Below, one piece after another: positions 16,665 to 24,868 of a stretch of 64,000 bases of DNA (position 1 is its first letter; every line of letters starts with the position of its first letter). The notes under the pieces were generated by a model. The model was not told the DNA's origin. It did no database searches and saw only the letters and a program-made list of their open reading frames with translations. Made by a program: the position numbers and the translations under genes. Source of the DNA: JAJNBD01 sp964471475 (GTDB lineage: Bacteria; Pseudomonadota; Gammaproteobacteria; CAISUE01); assembly GCA_964471475.1 (NCBI GenBank), contig CAYYFQ010000002.1, positions 62,001-126,000 of the forward strand, given 5' to 3'.

Positions 16665-17195
16665 TTACTTTAGAGAGAGTACCAAATTCCCAGCAAAAAC
16701 TTTTCCTTCGATGGGAAAGACCGATCCCCAGTTGATCGGACAAAACTGCAGGAGCGAGTTTTGAACGCGCGAAGCGCGGCCCGAAGGGCGAATGCCAGGG
16801 ATGGCATGAGTACAAGTACCGACATGACGAACGATATCTTCTGGAACAGCCATCACTTTTTCTGGCATCGAAGCGGCCGTTAATCCTCGCCATAAAACAC
16901 CATCAGCCATGGATTGAAAGTAAGGAAATAGTGGTGTAGCCGTTGATGGTAAAAATAATGCATGGTCAAAAACCGCTAAGGCAGGATTCCCAATCACATC
17001 CGCTTCTTTAAAATAGACGGATTGTTCATGTTCAGTCGCCATACTGTGTTGACCATATCCTGCATGAACGCCATTGGCGACTGTTTGTACGATGGGATCT
17101 TCCATCGCTTTTCCAGCTTGATCAATCGAAATATTCATTTCAAGAAGGGGACATTTGAACTTTGCTCTTACAAAAGATTTTTCATACCGTGACAA
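16665..17195 (-). pseudogene. Truncated conjugative-transfer protein (TraU / ICE TIGR03756-like)
   Basis: 176 residues, apparently the C-terminal part of a roughly 300-residue conjugation protein. The segment KEADVIGNPALAVFDHALF, the following FPYFQSMADGVLWRG and INWGSVFPIEGKVF fit the pattern of ICE proteins of the PFL_4710/TIGR03756 type and TraU. The N-terminus starts without a signal peptide just where the AbiE unit begins, so the 5' part was probably removed by that insertion. An unusual run of three small hairpins is embedded in frame at 16770-16808. No other transfer gene is complete nearby, so this is the relic of an integrative element. Family assignment is from memory of motif pattern and is uncertain. 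Confidence 0.45.
16770..16808. repeat. Three tandem mini-hairpins embedded in the conjugation gene
   Basis: GC-rich island within AT-rich DNA: GCGC-GAA-GCGC, then GCCC-GAA-GGGC, then TGCC-AGGGAT-GGCA, each a perfect small stem-loop, separated by 0-3 bases. The reading frame of the conjugation protein continues through it (encoding PGIRPSGRASR on the minus strand). It may be a palindromic repeat inserted in frame or a regulatory RNA structure. Confidence 0.5.
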
Positions 17196-17254
17196 AGTAT
17201 ATTTAAAGTGTTAATATTCACATATTGAATGAATAGTCGCGCTTTTAATATACC

Positions 17255-18067
17255 ATGAAAATATCTTCAGGCATTGGAACACTTGATCACCAGAAACTTA
17301 CTTTGCTATTGCGGGGTACTCAATATACGATCTCTGTTGATGAAGCTACTAAAATTTTAAATATTGAAAGGTCATATGCTGCAAAATTATTAACACGTTG
17401 GGCAAACAAAGGTTGGTTATCTCGTATCAAGCGTGGTGTTTATATTCCTATTCCTATTGAATCTGCTTCTTCAAATATTTCACTTGAAGATCCATGGATG
17501 GTTGCAGAGAAACTTTATTCACCTTGTTATATTGGTGGATGGAGTGCCGCTGAATATTGGCATTTAACGGAGCAAATTTTTCGCACCATTGTTGTTTTTA
17601 CAACGCAAAAGTCTAGAGCAAAAATACAAAAAATTAAAGATACTGAATTTCTATTACGAAAAACGTCTGAGCAAGCTATGTTTGGGCTACAGAAAATATG
17701 GCGAGGGCAAGTTAAAGTTGCTATTTCAGATCCTTCCCGAACCCTTGTTGATCTTCTCGCCGATCCTAAATTAGGGGGCGGGATTAGTAATGTTTCTGAA
17801 ATATTTATCCATTATTTAAATTCTGAACACAAAAAGTTGTCGCTGCTTATTGATTATGCGGAAAAACTAAATAATGGGTCTGTTTTTAAGCGGTTGGGAT
17901 TTCTATTCGAAAGATATGCGCCTACGGAGATTCAGATCATTCAAGCTTGTAAAGTCAGGCTTACAACCGGTAATAATAAGCTTGATCCTCAGCTTAGTGC
18001 TAATAAATTAATAACGCGTTGGCGATTATGGGTACCAAAAAATTGGGTAGACAATAATGATTACTAA
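17255..18067 (+). CDS. AbiEi-type antitoxin, copy 1
   Basis: 270 residues. The N-terminal winged helix (ISVDEATKILNIERSYAAKLLTRWANKG) followed by WLSRIKRGVYIPIP is the AbiEi antitoxin start (COG5340-like), which represses its own operon. The C-terminal part is the antitoxin domain that counters the nucleotidyltransferase. The stop overlaps the toxin start by 11 bases, as in type IV abortive-infection pairs. The sequence is very similar to the second copy at 20427-21236, and the 60 bases before both genes (with GTGACAAAGTATATTTAAAG) are nearly identical. The partner toxin here is broken, so this copy may persist as a stand-alone antitoxin or regulator. Confidence 0.8.
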   Translation: MKISSGIGTLDHQKLTLLLRGTQYTISVDEATKILNIERSYAAKLLTRWANKGWLSRIKRGVYIPIPIESASSNISLEDPWMVAEKLYSPCYIGGWSAAEYWHLTEQIFRTIVVFTTQKSRAKIQKIKDTEFLLRKTSEQAMFGLQKIWRGQVKVAISDPSRTLVDLLADPKLGGGISNVSEIFIHYLNSEHKKLSLLIDYAEKLNNGSVFKRLGFLFERYAPTEIQIIQACKVRLTTGNNKLDPQLSANKLITRWRLWVPKNWVDNNDY

Positions 18068-19125
18068 ACAAGAAATCATGGATTTTTCGAGGGAGTTTAG
18101 TTTGCGCTCCGAAGTCATCGAAAAGGATTATGTTCTTGGATGGTTATTAGCGGGCATTCAACAGTCATTGCTTGCTGAGCATTGGATCTTTAAAGGTGGT
18201 ACTTGTCTCAAAAAATGTTATTTTGAAACGTTTCGTTTTTCAGAAGATTTAGATTTTACCTTAATCAATCAAGATCATATCGATGAAAATTTTTTAACCG
18301 AAACATTTACAAAAATTGCATCTTGGATTTATGATGAAACGGGTATTGAAATTCCTTCAGATACGATTAAGTTTGAGTTGTATCAAAATAAGAATGGCAA
18401 AACCTCAATAGAAGGCCGGATCGGCTATATTGGCCCGTTGCAGCGACGTAGCAGTTTTCCGCGTGTTAAATTTGATTTAACCGCGGATGAAACTTTAGTT
18501 TTAAAGCCTGTCGTGCGCGAAGTGCATCATCCTTATTCAGATAAGCCAGCAGACGGGATCAAAGTTCATTGTTATAACTTCGCCGAAATTTTTGCTGAAA
18601 AAATTAGAGCGCTTGCGCAACGCGCAAGTCCAAGAGATCTTTACGATGTTGTGCATCTTTATCGGCATGTGCACCCAAGCATGCAGGTTAAAGAAATTCT
18701 TCAAGCATTATGCGGGCGCGAATCATTTATGTATAGAATTAGGATATGATGATACGAAACGGATTATCGAGCCTTATGAGCTGAAGCGTACAAAAAGTGG
18801 AGATTTAATTTTAAAAGCAATTAAACGCCCTTTAGGAGCTTGGAAAACCTATCGTCTTGATCGTATTCAAAGCATTGAAGTGACGCAAATAGTATTTTCA
18901 CCTCAACATCAGATTTCCTTAACGCCAGTATCAGAAATGTTTAGCGCACCGCTTTCGTTGAGAAAAATTGTTAGAAACAATAAAACTTCCGCAAGAAAAA
19001 TTTACACCATTCAATGTCGTATGTGTGGTAAAAAATTTAAGCGTAGCAGTTTGAATATGCGCTTAAGAAAACATGACTCTGTGTATGGGGCAGCTTGTCC
19101 TTGTAGAATAGGTTGTCTCGTATAA
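18057..19125 (+). pseudogene. AbiEii nucleotidyltransferase toxin, copy 1, deleted and frameshifted
   Basis: The first 200 codons match the intact toxin at 21229-22416 (WIFKGGTCLKKCYFETFRFS and SEDLDF motifs, ending DLYDVVHLYRH). At about 18668 roughly 320 bp present in the intact copy are missing; the junction shares the bases CAT. The frame then runs into a stop at 18749. The C-terminal WYL-like part continues in another frame from about 18700 (GANHLCIELGYDDTKRIIEP...) to 19125. It ends in an extra zinc-finger-like tail (CRMCGKKF ... H ... CPC) that the intact copy lacks. The toxin should be inactive, though the C-terminal piece is still open. Confidence 0.8.
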
Positions 19126-19149
19126 ACTTAGGAGATGAATAAAGGCTGT

Positions 19150-19920
19150 ATGAAGTATATTTCAAAAAATTCAGAATATTTTATCAAGCAATGCGCCGAT
19201 TTATTTTTACAAGCGACTGGTGAGATGAAAGCTGTTATGCACAACGTAGATAATAATGTAACGATGCGACTTCATTTTGATAGGGTTTTGCTTCTTATAT
19301 ATCCAGTTTTGATTTTAGAGGACTTGCGCGCAATAGAGCTATTGATAAAAGAACATATTTTTCTTTCTGCATCAAAGATTTCTCGGTCAATGCTTGAGAT
19401 TTGCGCAACAGTGAGTTGGTTGTATCAACTACCGTACAATGAACAAGATAGCTATGCGAAATCTTTTATGGAATTTGGTGGAAGAGGTTTCAGATTTGGC
19501 AAAACGAGTACTACTTATACCTGGTTAGAAACTATTACGGAAAAATCCATAAAAGAAATTATAATTTCTCAAGCGCTAGATCGGAAAGATATAGTGGATT
19601 TTTCATTTACTACGGAAAGTGGAAATCCATTCAAACTTTCTTTTTATGATCTTCTGTCAAAAATAATTCACTATAATCCAAAGGCATTAAAAAAAATTGT
19701 TGGAATGAATGACGAGGGAACACAGGGGTTTTTGCCCGATTATGTGTCTATATGTTTGGCCACTGTTGTTCTTGCAATATATTCTTTAACACAATTTTGT
19801 GTTATTTTTTTCGAATACCTATCTTTAGAGCCTGAACAAGAAGAGGGGAAAATTTTTTTTAGTATTCTTAAAAATTTTATGGATAGGGTTCATGTGATAG
19901 TGTCTGACTATAAGCCATAA
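19150..19920 (+). CDS. Protein of unknown function (DUF5677-like), cargo of unit 1
   Basis: 256 residues from the ATG at 19150, which has AAAGG 4 bases upstream; an ATG at 19135 is alternative. The segment ASKISRSMLEICATVSWLYQ and the spacing of His and Glu residues recall DUF5677-type proteins that occur next to defence or mobile genes, but I am not certain. A hydrophobic segment (YVSICLATVVLAIYSLTQF) near the C-terminus may be buried or membrane-associated. It lies between the broken AbiE toxin and the partial tRNA-Arg copy, the position that the biotin cluster occupies in the next unit, so I regard it as island cargo, possibly a defence gene. Confidence 0.5.
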   Translation: MKYISKNSEYFIKQCADLFLQATGEMKAVMHNVDNNVTMRLHFDRVLLLIYPVLILEDLRAIELLIKEHIFLSASKISRSMLEICATVSWLYQLPYNEQDSYAKSFMEFGGRGFRFGKTSTTYTWLETITEKSIKEIIISQALDRKDIVDFSFTTESGNPFKLSFYDLLSKIIHYNPKALKKIVGMNDEGTQGFLPDYVSICLATVVLAIYSLTQFCVIFFEYLSLEPEQEEGKIFFSILKNFMDRVHVIVSDYKP

Positions 19921-20065
19921 TATTTTTGCTTTAATGAAAAAAGCAGCTGGCATGTAACCAGGTGCTTGGCTAGCTTAGTAGGCTAAGCAAAAACAAGTAA
20001 TATGTTTAAAATCAAATAATTGTAAAATTTTAAGGGATGAGATAAAACGTAAATAGACTTACATG

Positions 20066-20193
20066 AGTCACGCAAATCTCACGCACTAATGGAAAAAGAA
20101 GCTGAAATTGCCTAGGGAAAAATCTTCGGAAACGCTTGTGAGAGTAATGGCGCGCCCGGAGAGACTCGAACTCCCGACCACTTGGTTCGAAGC
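20066..20193. repeat. 128-bp direct repeat with tRNA-Arg 3' fragment (att-like), left copy
   Basis: This segment is identical by eye to 29206-29333. It holds the sequence downstream of tRNA-Arg plus 46 bases of the 3' end of the tRNA gene (minus strand, from CCA to the anticodon loop), and then stops matching. Weaker similarity extends left to about 19955 (opposite 29087). Such partial tRNA copies mark integration sites of islands. The motif TCACGC occurs several times in and around it (near 20068, 20080, 20194 and 20335), like integrase arm sites. No tRNA function remains here. Confidence 0.9.
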
Positions 20194-20426
20194 TCACGCG
20201 GCGCTTTTTAACTGATTATTTATATTGGTTTTTTAATCAGGCCGCCCACAACTAAATGCACGCTACAGCACATAAAAGCACGGGAGAAACCCGCAAAAGT
20301 CACGCACGGATTTTGTCGTTATTTTGTAAAAACCATCTCGACGCTAAGATTTTTCATGTCGTGACAAAGTATATTTAAAGTGCTAATATTCATTTATTGG
20401 GTGAATAAATGCGCTTTTTATACACT
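20194..20426. other. Left inner end of the biotin island, non-coding
   Basis: Non-coding stretch between the partial tRNA and the second AbiE pair. It contains further CACGC motifs (CACGCGGCGC, TGCACGCTAC, TCACGCACGG) and, from about 20350, the AbiE promoter block (TTTTTCAT..CGTGACAAAGTATATTTAAAG) shared with 17177-17210. No integrase gene or fragment is recognised. Confidence 0.5.
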
Positions 20427-21236
20427 ATGAAAATATCTTCGGGCATTGGAGCGCTTGATCGTCAGAAACTTACTTTGCTATTACGTGGTACTCAATCTAC
20501 TATTTCTGTGAATGAAGCTACTCAAATTTTAAACGTAAAACGATCATATGCTGCTAAATTATTAACGCGTTGGGCAAACAAGGGGTGGTTAGCTCGCATC
20601 AAACGTGGTGTTTATATTCCTATACCTCTCGAATCTGTTACTTCAAATATTTCACTTGAAGATCCATGGGTCGTTGCTGAAAAGCTTTATTTGCCTTGTT
20701 ATATTGGCGGATGGAGTGCTGCTGAATATTGGCATTTAACAGAGCAAATTTTTCGTAGCATTGTCATCTTTACAATTAAAAAGAGTAGAACACAAATACA
20801 AAAAATTAAAGATACTGAATTTCTGTTACGCAAAACCTCTGAAGAAGCTATGTTTGGGCTCCAAAAAGTATGGCGAGGACAAGTTAAAGTATCTGTTTCG
20901 GATCCTTCTCGGACCATTATTGATCTTCTCGCTGATCCTAAATTAGGAGGGGGTATCCGTACTGTCTCTGAAATATTTATTAATTATTTAAACTCTGAGC
21001 ACAAGGAGCTGCTGCTGCTTATAGATTATGCAGAAAAACTAAATAATGGAGCTGTTTTTAAGCGATTGGGATTTTTATTAGAAAAATATTCGCCTCTAGA
21101 AGTTCAGATCATTCAAGCCTGTAAAGATAGGCTCACAACCGGTAATAATAAGTTGGATCCTCAACTTAGTGCTGATAAATTAATAACACGGTGGCGATTA
21201 TGGGTTCCAAAAAATTGGGAGCCTCATCATGATTAG
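20427..21236 (+). CDS. AbiEi-type antitoxin, copy 2
   Basis: 269 residues from the ATG matching the copy-1 start (MKISSGIG); an ATG at 20409 would add six residues. The N-terminal winged helix ISVNEATQILNVKRSYAAKL and the RIKRGVYIPIP segment identify an AbiEi antitoxin and autorepressor. It overlaps the toxin start by 8 bases, so the two are co-translated. It is highly similar to copy 1 over its whole length, with most differences conservative, so it could cross-react with a copy-1 toxin. In unit 2 it stabilises an island that also carries birA and the bio genes, a plausible addiction role. Confidence 0.85.
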   Translation: MKISSGIGALDRQKLTLLLRGTQSTISVNEATQILNVKRSYAAKLLTRWANKGWLARIKRGVYIPIPLESVTSNISLEDPWVVAEKLYLPCYIGGWSAAEYWHLTEQIFRSIVIFTIKKSRTQIQKIKDTEFLLRKTSEEAMFGLQKVWRGQVKVSVSDPSRTIIDLLADPKLGGGIRTVSEIFINYLNSEHKELLLLIDYAEKLNNGAVFKRLGFLLEKYSPLEVQIIQACKDRLTTGNNKLDPQLSADKLITRWRLWVPKNWEPHHD

Positions 21237-22416
21237 TAAACAAGAAATTATGGATTTTGCATGGGAATTTAGTTTGCGCCCTGAGGTTGTTGAAAAAGAT
21301 TATGTGCTGGGATGGCTATTAGCTGGTATTCACCAGTCACCACTTGCAGAGCATTGGATTTTTAAAGGAGGAACATCCATTAAAAAATGTTATTTTGAAA
21401 CCTTTCGATTTTCGGAAGATCTAGATTTTACTTTAATCAGTCAAGCTCATATAGATGAAAATTTTTTAACCGAAACATTTATAAAAGTAGCATTTTGGAT
21501 TTATGATGAAGCGGGGATTGAAATTCCTTCAGAGACGATTAAGTTTGAATTGTATCAAAATAAAAATGGCAAAATTTCAATAGAAGGTCGGATTGGCTAC
21601 ATTGGTCCATTGCAGCGACGTGGCAGTTTTCCGCGTGTTAAGTTTGATTTAACGGGAGATGAAATTTTAGTTTTACAGCCTGTAGTACGCGAAGTGCATC
21701 ATCCTTATTCAGATAAGCCAACAGACGGGATCAAAGTTCATTGTTATAACTTCGCAGAAATTTTTGCTGAAAAAATTAGAGCGCTTGCGCAACGAGCAAG
21801 TCCAAGAGATCTTTATGATGTTGTGCACCTTTATCGGCATTTGGGGGGAAATATAAATTCTGAAATAATTTTTCAAATATTAAAGGAAAAATGTCTTTTT
21901 AAGAAGATTACTATCCCCACTATGGAGAACATAGAACTCCACGAAAAAATAGAAGAATTAAAAATGAGTTGGAAAAGTATGCTTGGGCATCAACTTCCCA
22001 TACTTCCCCCTTTTGAAAGTTTTTGGCAAGAGTTGCCGCAAATATTTAACTGGCTCTATGGTATAAAAGTTTTAGATGTATACCCCCTCTTTCCTAGTGA
22101 TGACCAATCTGTTGATAGTAGTTGGCAGCCGCCTACCATGATTCAGGCGTGGCACAAACATGTGCCTATTGAATTGATTCGTTATGCAGGGACAAACTAC
22201 CTATGCCTAGAGCTAGGATATGAGGGTATGAAACGGATTGTTGAACCTTATGAGTTAAAGCGCGCAATGTCTGGAGATCTAATTTTAGTTGCAATGCAGC
22301 ATGCTTCAAAAGAATGGCATGTTTATCGACTTGATTATATTCAAAGCATTAAGCTAACCACAGATACGTTTGTGCCTCAATATCAGGTTTCTTTAACGCC
22401 GCTAGCATTAAAGTAA
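21229..22416 (+). CDS. AbiEii nucleotidyltransferase toxin with WYL-like C-terminal domain
   Basis: 395 residues. Residues about 1-205 are an AbiEii/AbiGii-type nucleotidyltransferase: VVEKDYVLGWLLAG, then HWIFKGGTSIKKCYFE, then FRFSEDLDFTL (catalytic DxD), and later EIFAEKIRALAQRASPRDLYDVVHLYRH. AbiEii-type enzymes block growth, in characterised cases by adding nucleotides to tRNA acceptor ends. Residues about 325-395 (LCLELGYEGMKRIVEPYELK, then GDLILVAM and VYRLDYIQSIKLT) have the order of a WYL domain, a ligand-sensing SH3-like fold common in defence regulators. That suggests the toxin is gated by a nucleic-acid or nucleotide signal. The birA gene follows 45 bp downstream on the same strand. 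The WYL call is by pattern. Confidence 0.75.
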   Translation: MISKQEIMDFAWEFSLRPEVVEKDYVLGWLLAGIHQSPLAEHWIFKGGTSIKKCYFETFRFSEDLDFTLISQAHIDENFLTETFIKVAFWIYDEAGIEIPSETIKFELYQNKNGKISIEGRIGYIGPLQRRGSFPRVKFDLTGDEILVLQPVVREVHHPYSDKPTDGIKVHCYNFAEIFAEKIRALAQRASPRDLYDVVHLYRHLGGNINSEIIFQILKEKCLFKKITIPTMENIELHEKIEELKMSWKSMLGHQLPILPPFESFWQELPQIFNWLYGIKVLDVYPLFPSDDQSVDSSWQPPTMIQAWHKHVPIELIRYAGTNYLCLELGYEGMKRIVEPYELKRAMSGDLILVAMQHASKEWHVYRLDYIQSIKLTTDTFVPQYQVSLTPLALK

Positions 22417-22460
22417 AGTGAAAATTTAGAAACGGTTATCATCGAAGAAGGAGAGCGTAT

Positions 22461-23441
22461 ATGAGATCATTAAGTCAAAATTTGGTTAGACTTGTAAAAT
22501 TACTTAATGATATGGAGTATCATGATGGTACCTCCATTGGGGAGTATTTAAATATTTCTCGTGCAGCTGTTTGGAAGCTTATTAAGAAGCTAGAGTACTA
22601 TAAAATCTCGCTTACTTGCACCAAGGGGAAGGGCTATCAGCTTGAATCACCGCTGATTTTGTTGGATGTCAATAGAATGAAGTCTCAGTTGCGCCATCGC
22701 TCGATTACACTGGAAGTTTTAGAAAAAACATCATCAACAAATGATTACGTGAAGTCGCTTAGCAGAAATAATAAAAAGGTCATTGCCTGTTTTGCTGAAG
22801 TTCAAACAGCTGGTAGAGGTAGATTGCATCGTCAGTGGTATTCACCTTTTGCGGAAAATATTTATTTATCGATTCTATGTCCTTTTGAAAAAGATATTAG
22901 TGAGTTGAGCGGTTTAAGTCTGGTTGCTGCTTTAGCTATTTGTCATGCACTTGAATCTGTTGTTGATCTTCATAAAAAGCATCTTACTGTTAAATGGCCC
23001 AATGATATTTTAATTAATGGTTGCAAGCTTGCAGGAACATTAATAGAGGTCGAAGCGGAGTCACATGGTTTTTGTCAGGTGAGTATTGGCATTGGTATTA
23101 ACGTGAATATGCGCAAAGCGTTAAAAAAAAATATTGATCAGGCTTGGACATCGCTTTCTCAAGTGACTCAACAATATATTGACCGTAATACATTGGGCGC
23201 AGCAATCATCGACTCATTAATTGATTACTTAGAACGATTCTTATCAAAGGGTTTAGTGAGCTTTAAGGAGGAATGGCAAAAAAGAGATTACCTTAAAAAC
23301 GCAATGGTTTCTGTGTTATCTGGGAGCAAGAAAGCAAAAGGTCTCTGTTTAGGAGTCAATGATCAAGGGCATTTGAAAATAGAAACAAAGACAGGTGATA
23401 GGTTAACGCTTGCTTCGGGTGATACCACTTTATTGAACTAA
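22461..23441 (+). CDS. birA: Bifunctional biotin-protein ligase / biotin operon repressor
   Basis: 326 residues. The N-terminal winged helix (DGTSIGEYLNISRAAVWKLIKKLE) makes it the repressor type. The catalytic core has the biotinyl-AMP loop QTAGRGRLHRQWYSPFAENIYLS, then TVKWPNDILINGCKLAGTLIE and GIGINVN. It activates biotin to biotinyl-5'-AMP, attaches it to carboxylase BCCP, and as holo-repressor should bind the operator between bioB and bioA (27716-27748). GGAGA at 22450-22454 is the ribosome binding site. The 3' end overlaps bioD tail to tail by 12 bases. Having birA within the bio cluster and inside the island makes synthesis, use and regulation of biotin portable together. Confidence 0.95.
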   Translation: MRSLSQNLVRLVKLLNDMEYHDGTSIGEYLNISRAAVWKLIKKLEYYKISLTCTKGKGYQLESPLILLDVNRMKSQLRHRSITLEVLEKTSSTNDYVKSLSRNNKKVIACFAEVQTAGRGRLHRQWYSPFAENIYLSILCPFEKDISELSGLSLVAALAICHALESVVDLHKKHLTVKWPNDILINGCKLAGTLIEVEAESHGFCQVSIGIGINVNMRKALKKNIDQAWTSLSQVTQQYIDRNTLGAAIIDSLIDYLERFLSKGLVSFKEEWQKRDYLKNAMVSVLSGSKKAKGLCLGVNDQGHLKIETKTGDRLTLASGDTTLLN

Positions 23442-24113
23442 TTGTTGTTGAATAGTGTTAATATCAATGCATGTTTCGCATTTTTCATTATATGGGACAA
23501 TGCCTAAGCAGGGTGCCTTAATCCAATTTTTTAGGGTTTCTATATTTTCTTCTATTGAAAGAGTTTTTGTATCTAAACAATTAGCCATCCAGCCAATGCA
23601 TACTCCACCGCTGGCTAAAATATTGAAATAAGTTAACAATGCATGGTTTAAGCAACCCAATTTGATACCTACAACTAAAATGATAGGAATTTTCAATTCA
23701 ATAATGAGATCAGAAAAAAGCTCAGAATGGTTTAATGGTAATGCCCAACCACCAGCACCTTCAATCAGATTAATGTCAGTATCATTTTGTATTGAACGCA
23801 TAATGGCTTGGTAAACAAATTCTTTTGAAAGATGAGTATGCGTTTCACTTGCTGCAATGTGTGGTGCGATAGGTTTTTCAAATGCAATGGAATTAACAAT
23901 TTCATAGGGTTTTTTGATAGAAGCATAATGTTGTAATCGTAAAGCATCTGAATTTCTTAGCCCGCTGGCATGATTTTTTTGGCAGCCTGAGGCAATGGGT
24001 TTCAGTGCAAATGTTGTAAAACCAGCGGCATTAAAGGCTTCTAATAGCAGGCAGCTTACATACGTTTTACCCACGTTAGTGTCTGTGCCCGTGATGAATA
24101 GTGTATGTTTCAT
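23430..24113 (-). CDS. bioD: Dethiobiotin synthetase
   Basis: 227 residues. P-loop GTDTNVGKT at residues 8-16; ALKPIASGC and the EGAGGWALPL motif bind diaminopelargonate and close the active site. It forms the ureido ring from 7,8-diaminopelargonate, CO2 and ATP. It is the last gene of the leftward bioB-F-H-C-D operon, with its start overlapping the bioC stop by 4 bases. Length is normal for the family. Confidence 0.95.
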   Translation of the reverse strand: MKHTLFITGTDTNVGKTYVSCLLLEAFNAAGFTTFALKPIASGCQKNHASGLRNSDALRLQHYASIKKPYEIVNSIAFEKPIAPHIAASETHTHLSKEFVYQAIMRSIQNDTDINLIEGAGGWALPLNHSELFSDLIIELKIPIILVVGIKLGCLNHALLTYFNILASGGVCIGWMANCLDTKTLSIEENIETLKNWIKAPCLGIVPYNEKCETCIDINTIQQQLVQ

Positions 24114-24868
24114 GGAACCTTCCTCGCTAAATAAATTCCAATTTCGTAAGTTAATTGGTTTAGATTAGGGCTTACGAAAATTTGATCAAGCTTAATCGGC
24201 GATAATCCTTGCATTTCATAATGAGTGCTTTTGTTGTAATTTGCGCCCGTTGCTTTTAATGCTTTGAGCGCTTCAAATTGATTATTAAATTGTACTGTAA
24301 TGTATTTAAACTCTTGGGTAACCACGTGCCAGCCATTTATTTTTAGAATATCTACTACTGCGTTATGATTTAGAAAAATTGGTGTGAAGGATTTTTTTAG
24401 CTCTGGAAAATTCTCAGCCAGCGGTATAGAGAATACAATCAGACCATGATCGTTAAGATATTGGTGCCATAACTTAATAGTTTTAGATATATCACTAGAC
24501 CATTGCAGTCCCATGTTACAAAAAATCAATTCTAGCGGTTTAGGGATTTTTATAGCGTGATCGAAGTCACTTTGAATCCAGTCAATCTTGCTAATATGCG
24601 AAAGCTTTTTTTGTGCAATGGCCAAAAGCCGCTCTGCAAAATCCATAGCGTAACAATGGTTAAAATCGACATATTTAACAAGTAATCGTGTGCTTTCCCC
24701 TGTCCCACATCCAAAATCAGCAATGCTATCGAATACCTTTTGGTGATTCAGTAGTAGTTGAATGGATTGCCGACAAATAGTATTTTGCACTGCGCAATAC
24801 TGATCGTAAGTTAAAGCAGATCGATTAAATGTATTACGGATTCTTTGTTTAATTGGATCAATCATCAT
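24110..24868 (-). CDS. bioC: Malonyl-ACP O-methyltransferase
   Basis: 252 residues. The SAM-binding motif I is IADFGCGTGESTRLL (about 45-59). An N-terminal RIRNTFNRSALTYDQYCAVQ region and the CNMGLQWSSDI segment are characteristic of BioC. It methylates malonyl-ACP to disguise it as a primer for fatty-acid synthesis, starting pimelate formation. It is flanked by bioH, whose esterase reaction ends that disguise, and overlaps both neighbours by 4-11 bases, so the operon is tightly coupled. Confidence 0.93.
   Translation of the reverse strand: MMIDPIKQRIRNTFNRSALTYDQYCAVQNTICRQSIQLLLNHQKVFDSIADFGCGTGESTRLLVKYVDFNHCYAMDFAERLLAIAQKKLSHISKIDWIQSDFDHAIKIPKPLELIFCNMGLQWSSDISKTIKLWHQYLNDHGLIVFSIPLAENFPELKKSFTPIFLNHNAVVDILKINGWHVVTQEFKYITVQFNNQFEALKALKATGANYNKSTHYEMQGLSPIKLDQIFVSPNLNQLTYEIGIYLARKVP

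Noticed and set aside
20148..20193. A second functional tRNA-Arg
   Set aside because: Only the 3' 46 bases are present; the D-arm, 5' acceptor strand and promoter are missing.
17177..22416. Idea that the two AbiE modules are a simple tandem duplication of one segment
   Set aside because: The cargo following each pair is entirely different, while both units end in the same tRNA-linked repeat, so two insertions of related elements explain the layout better than one duplication.
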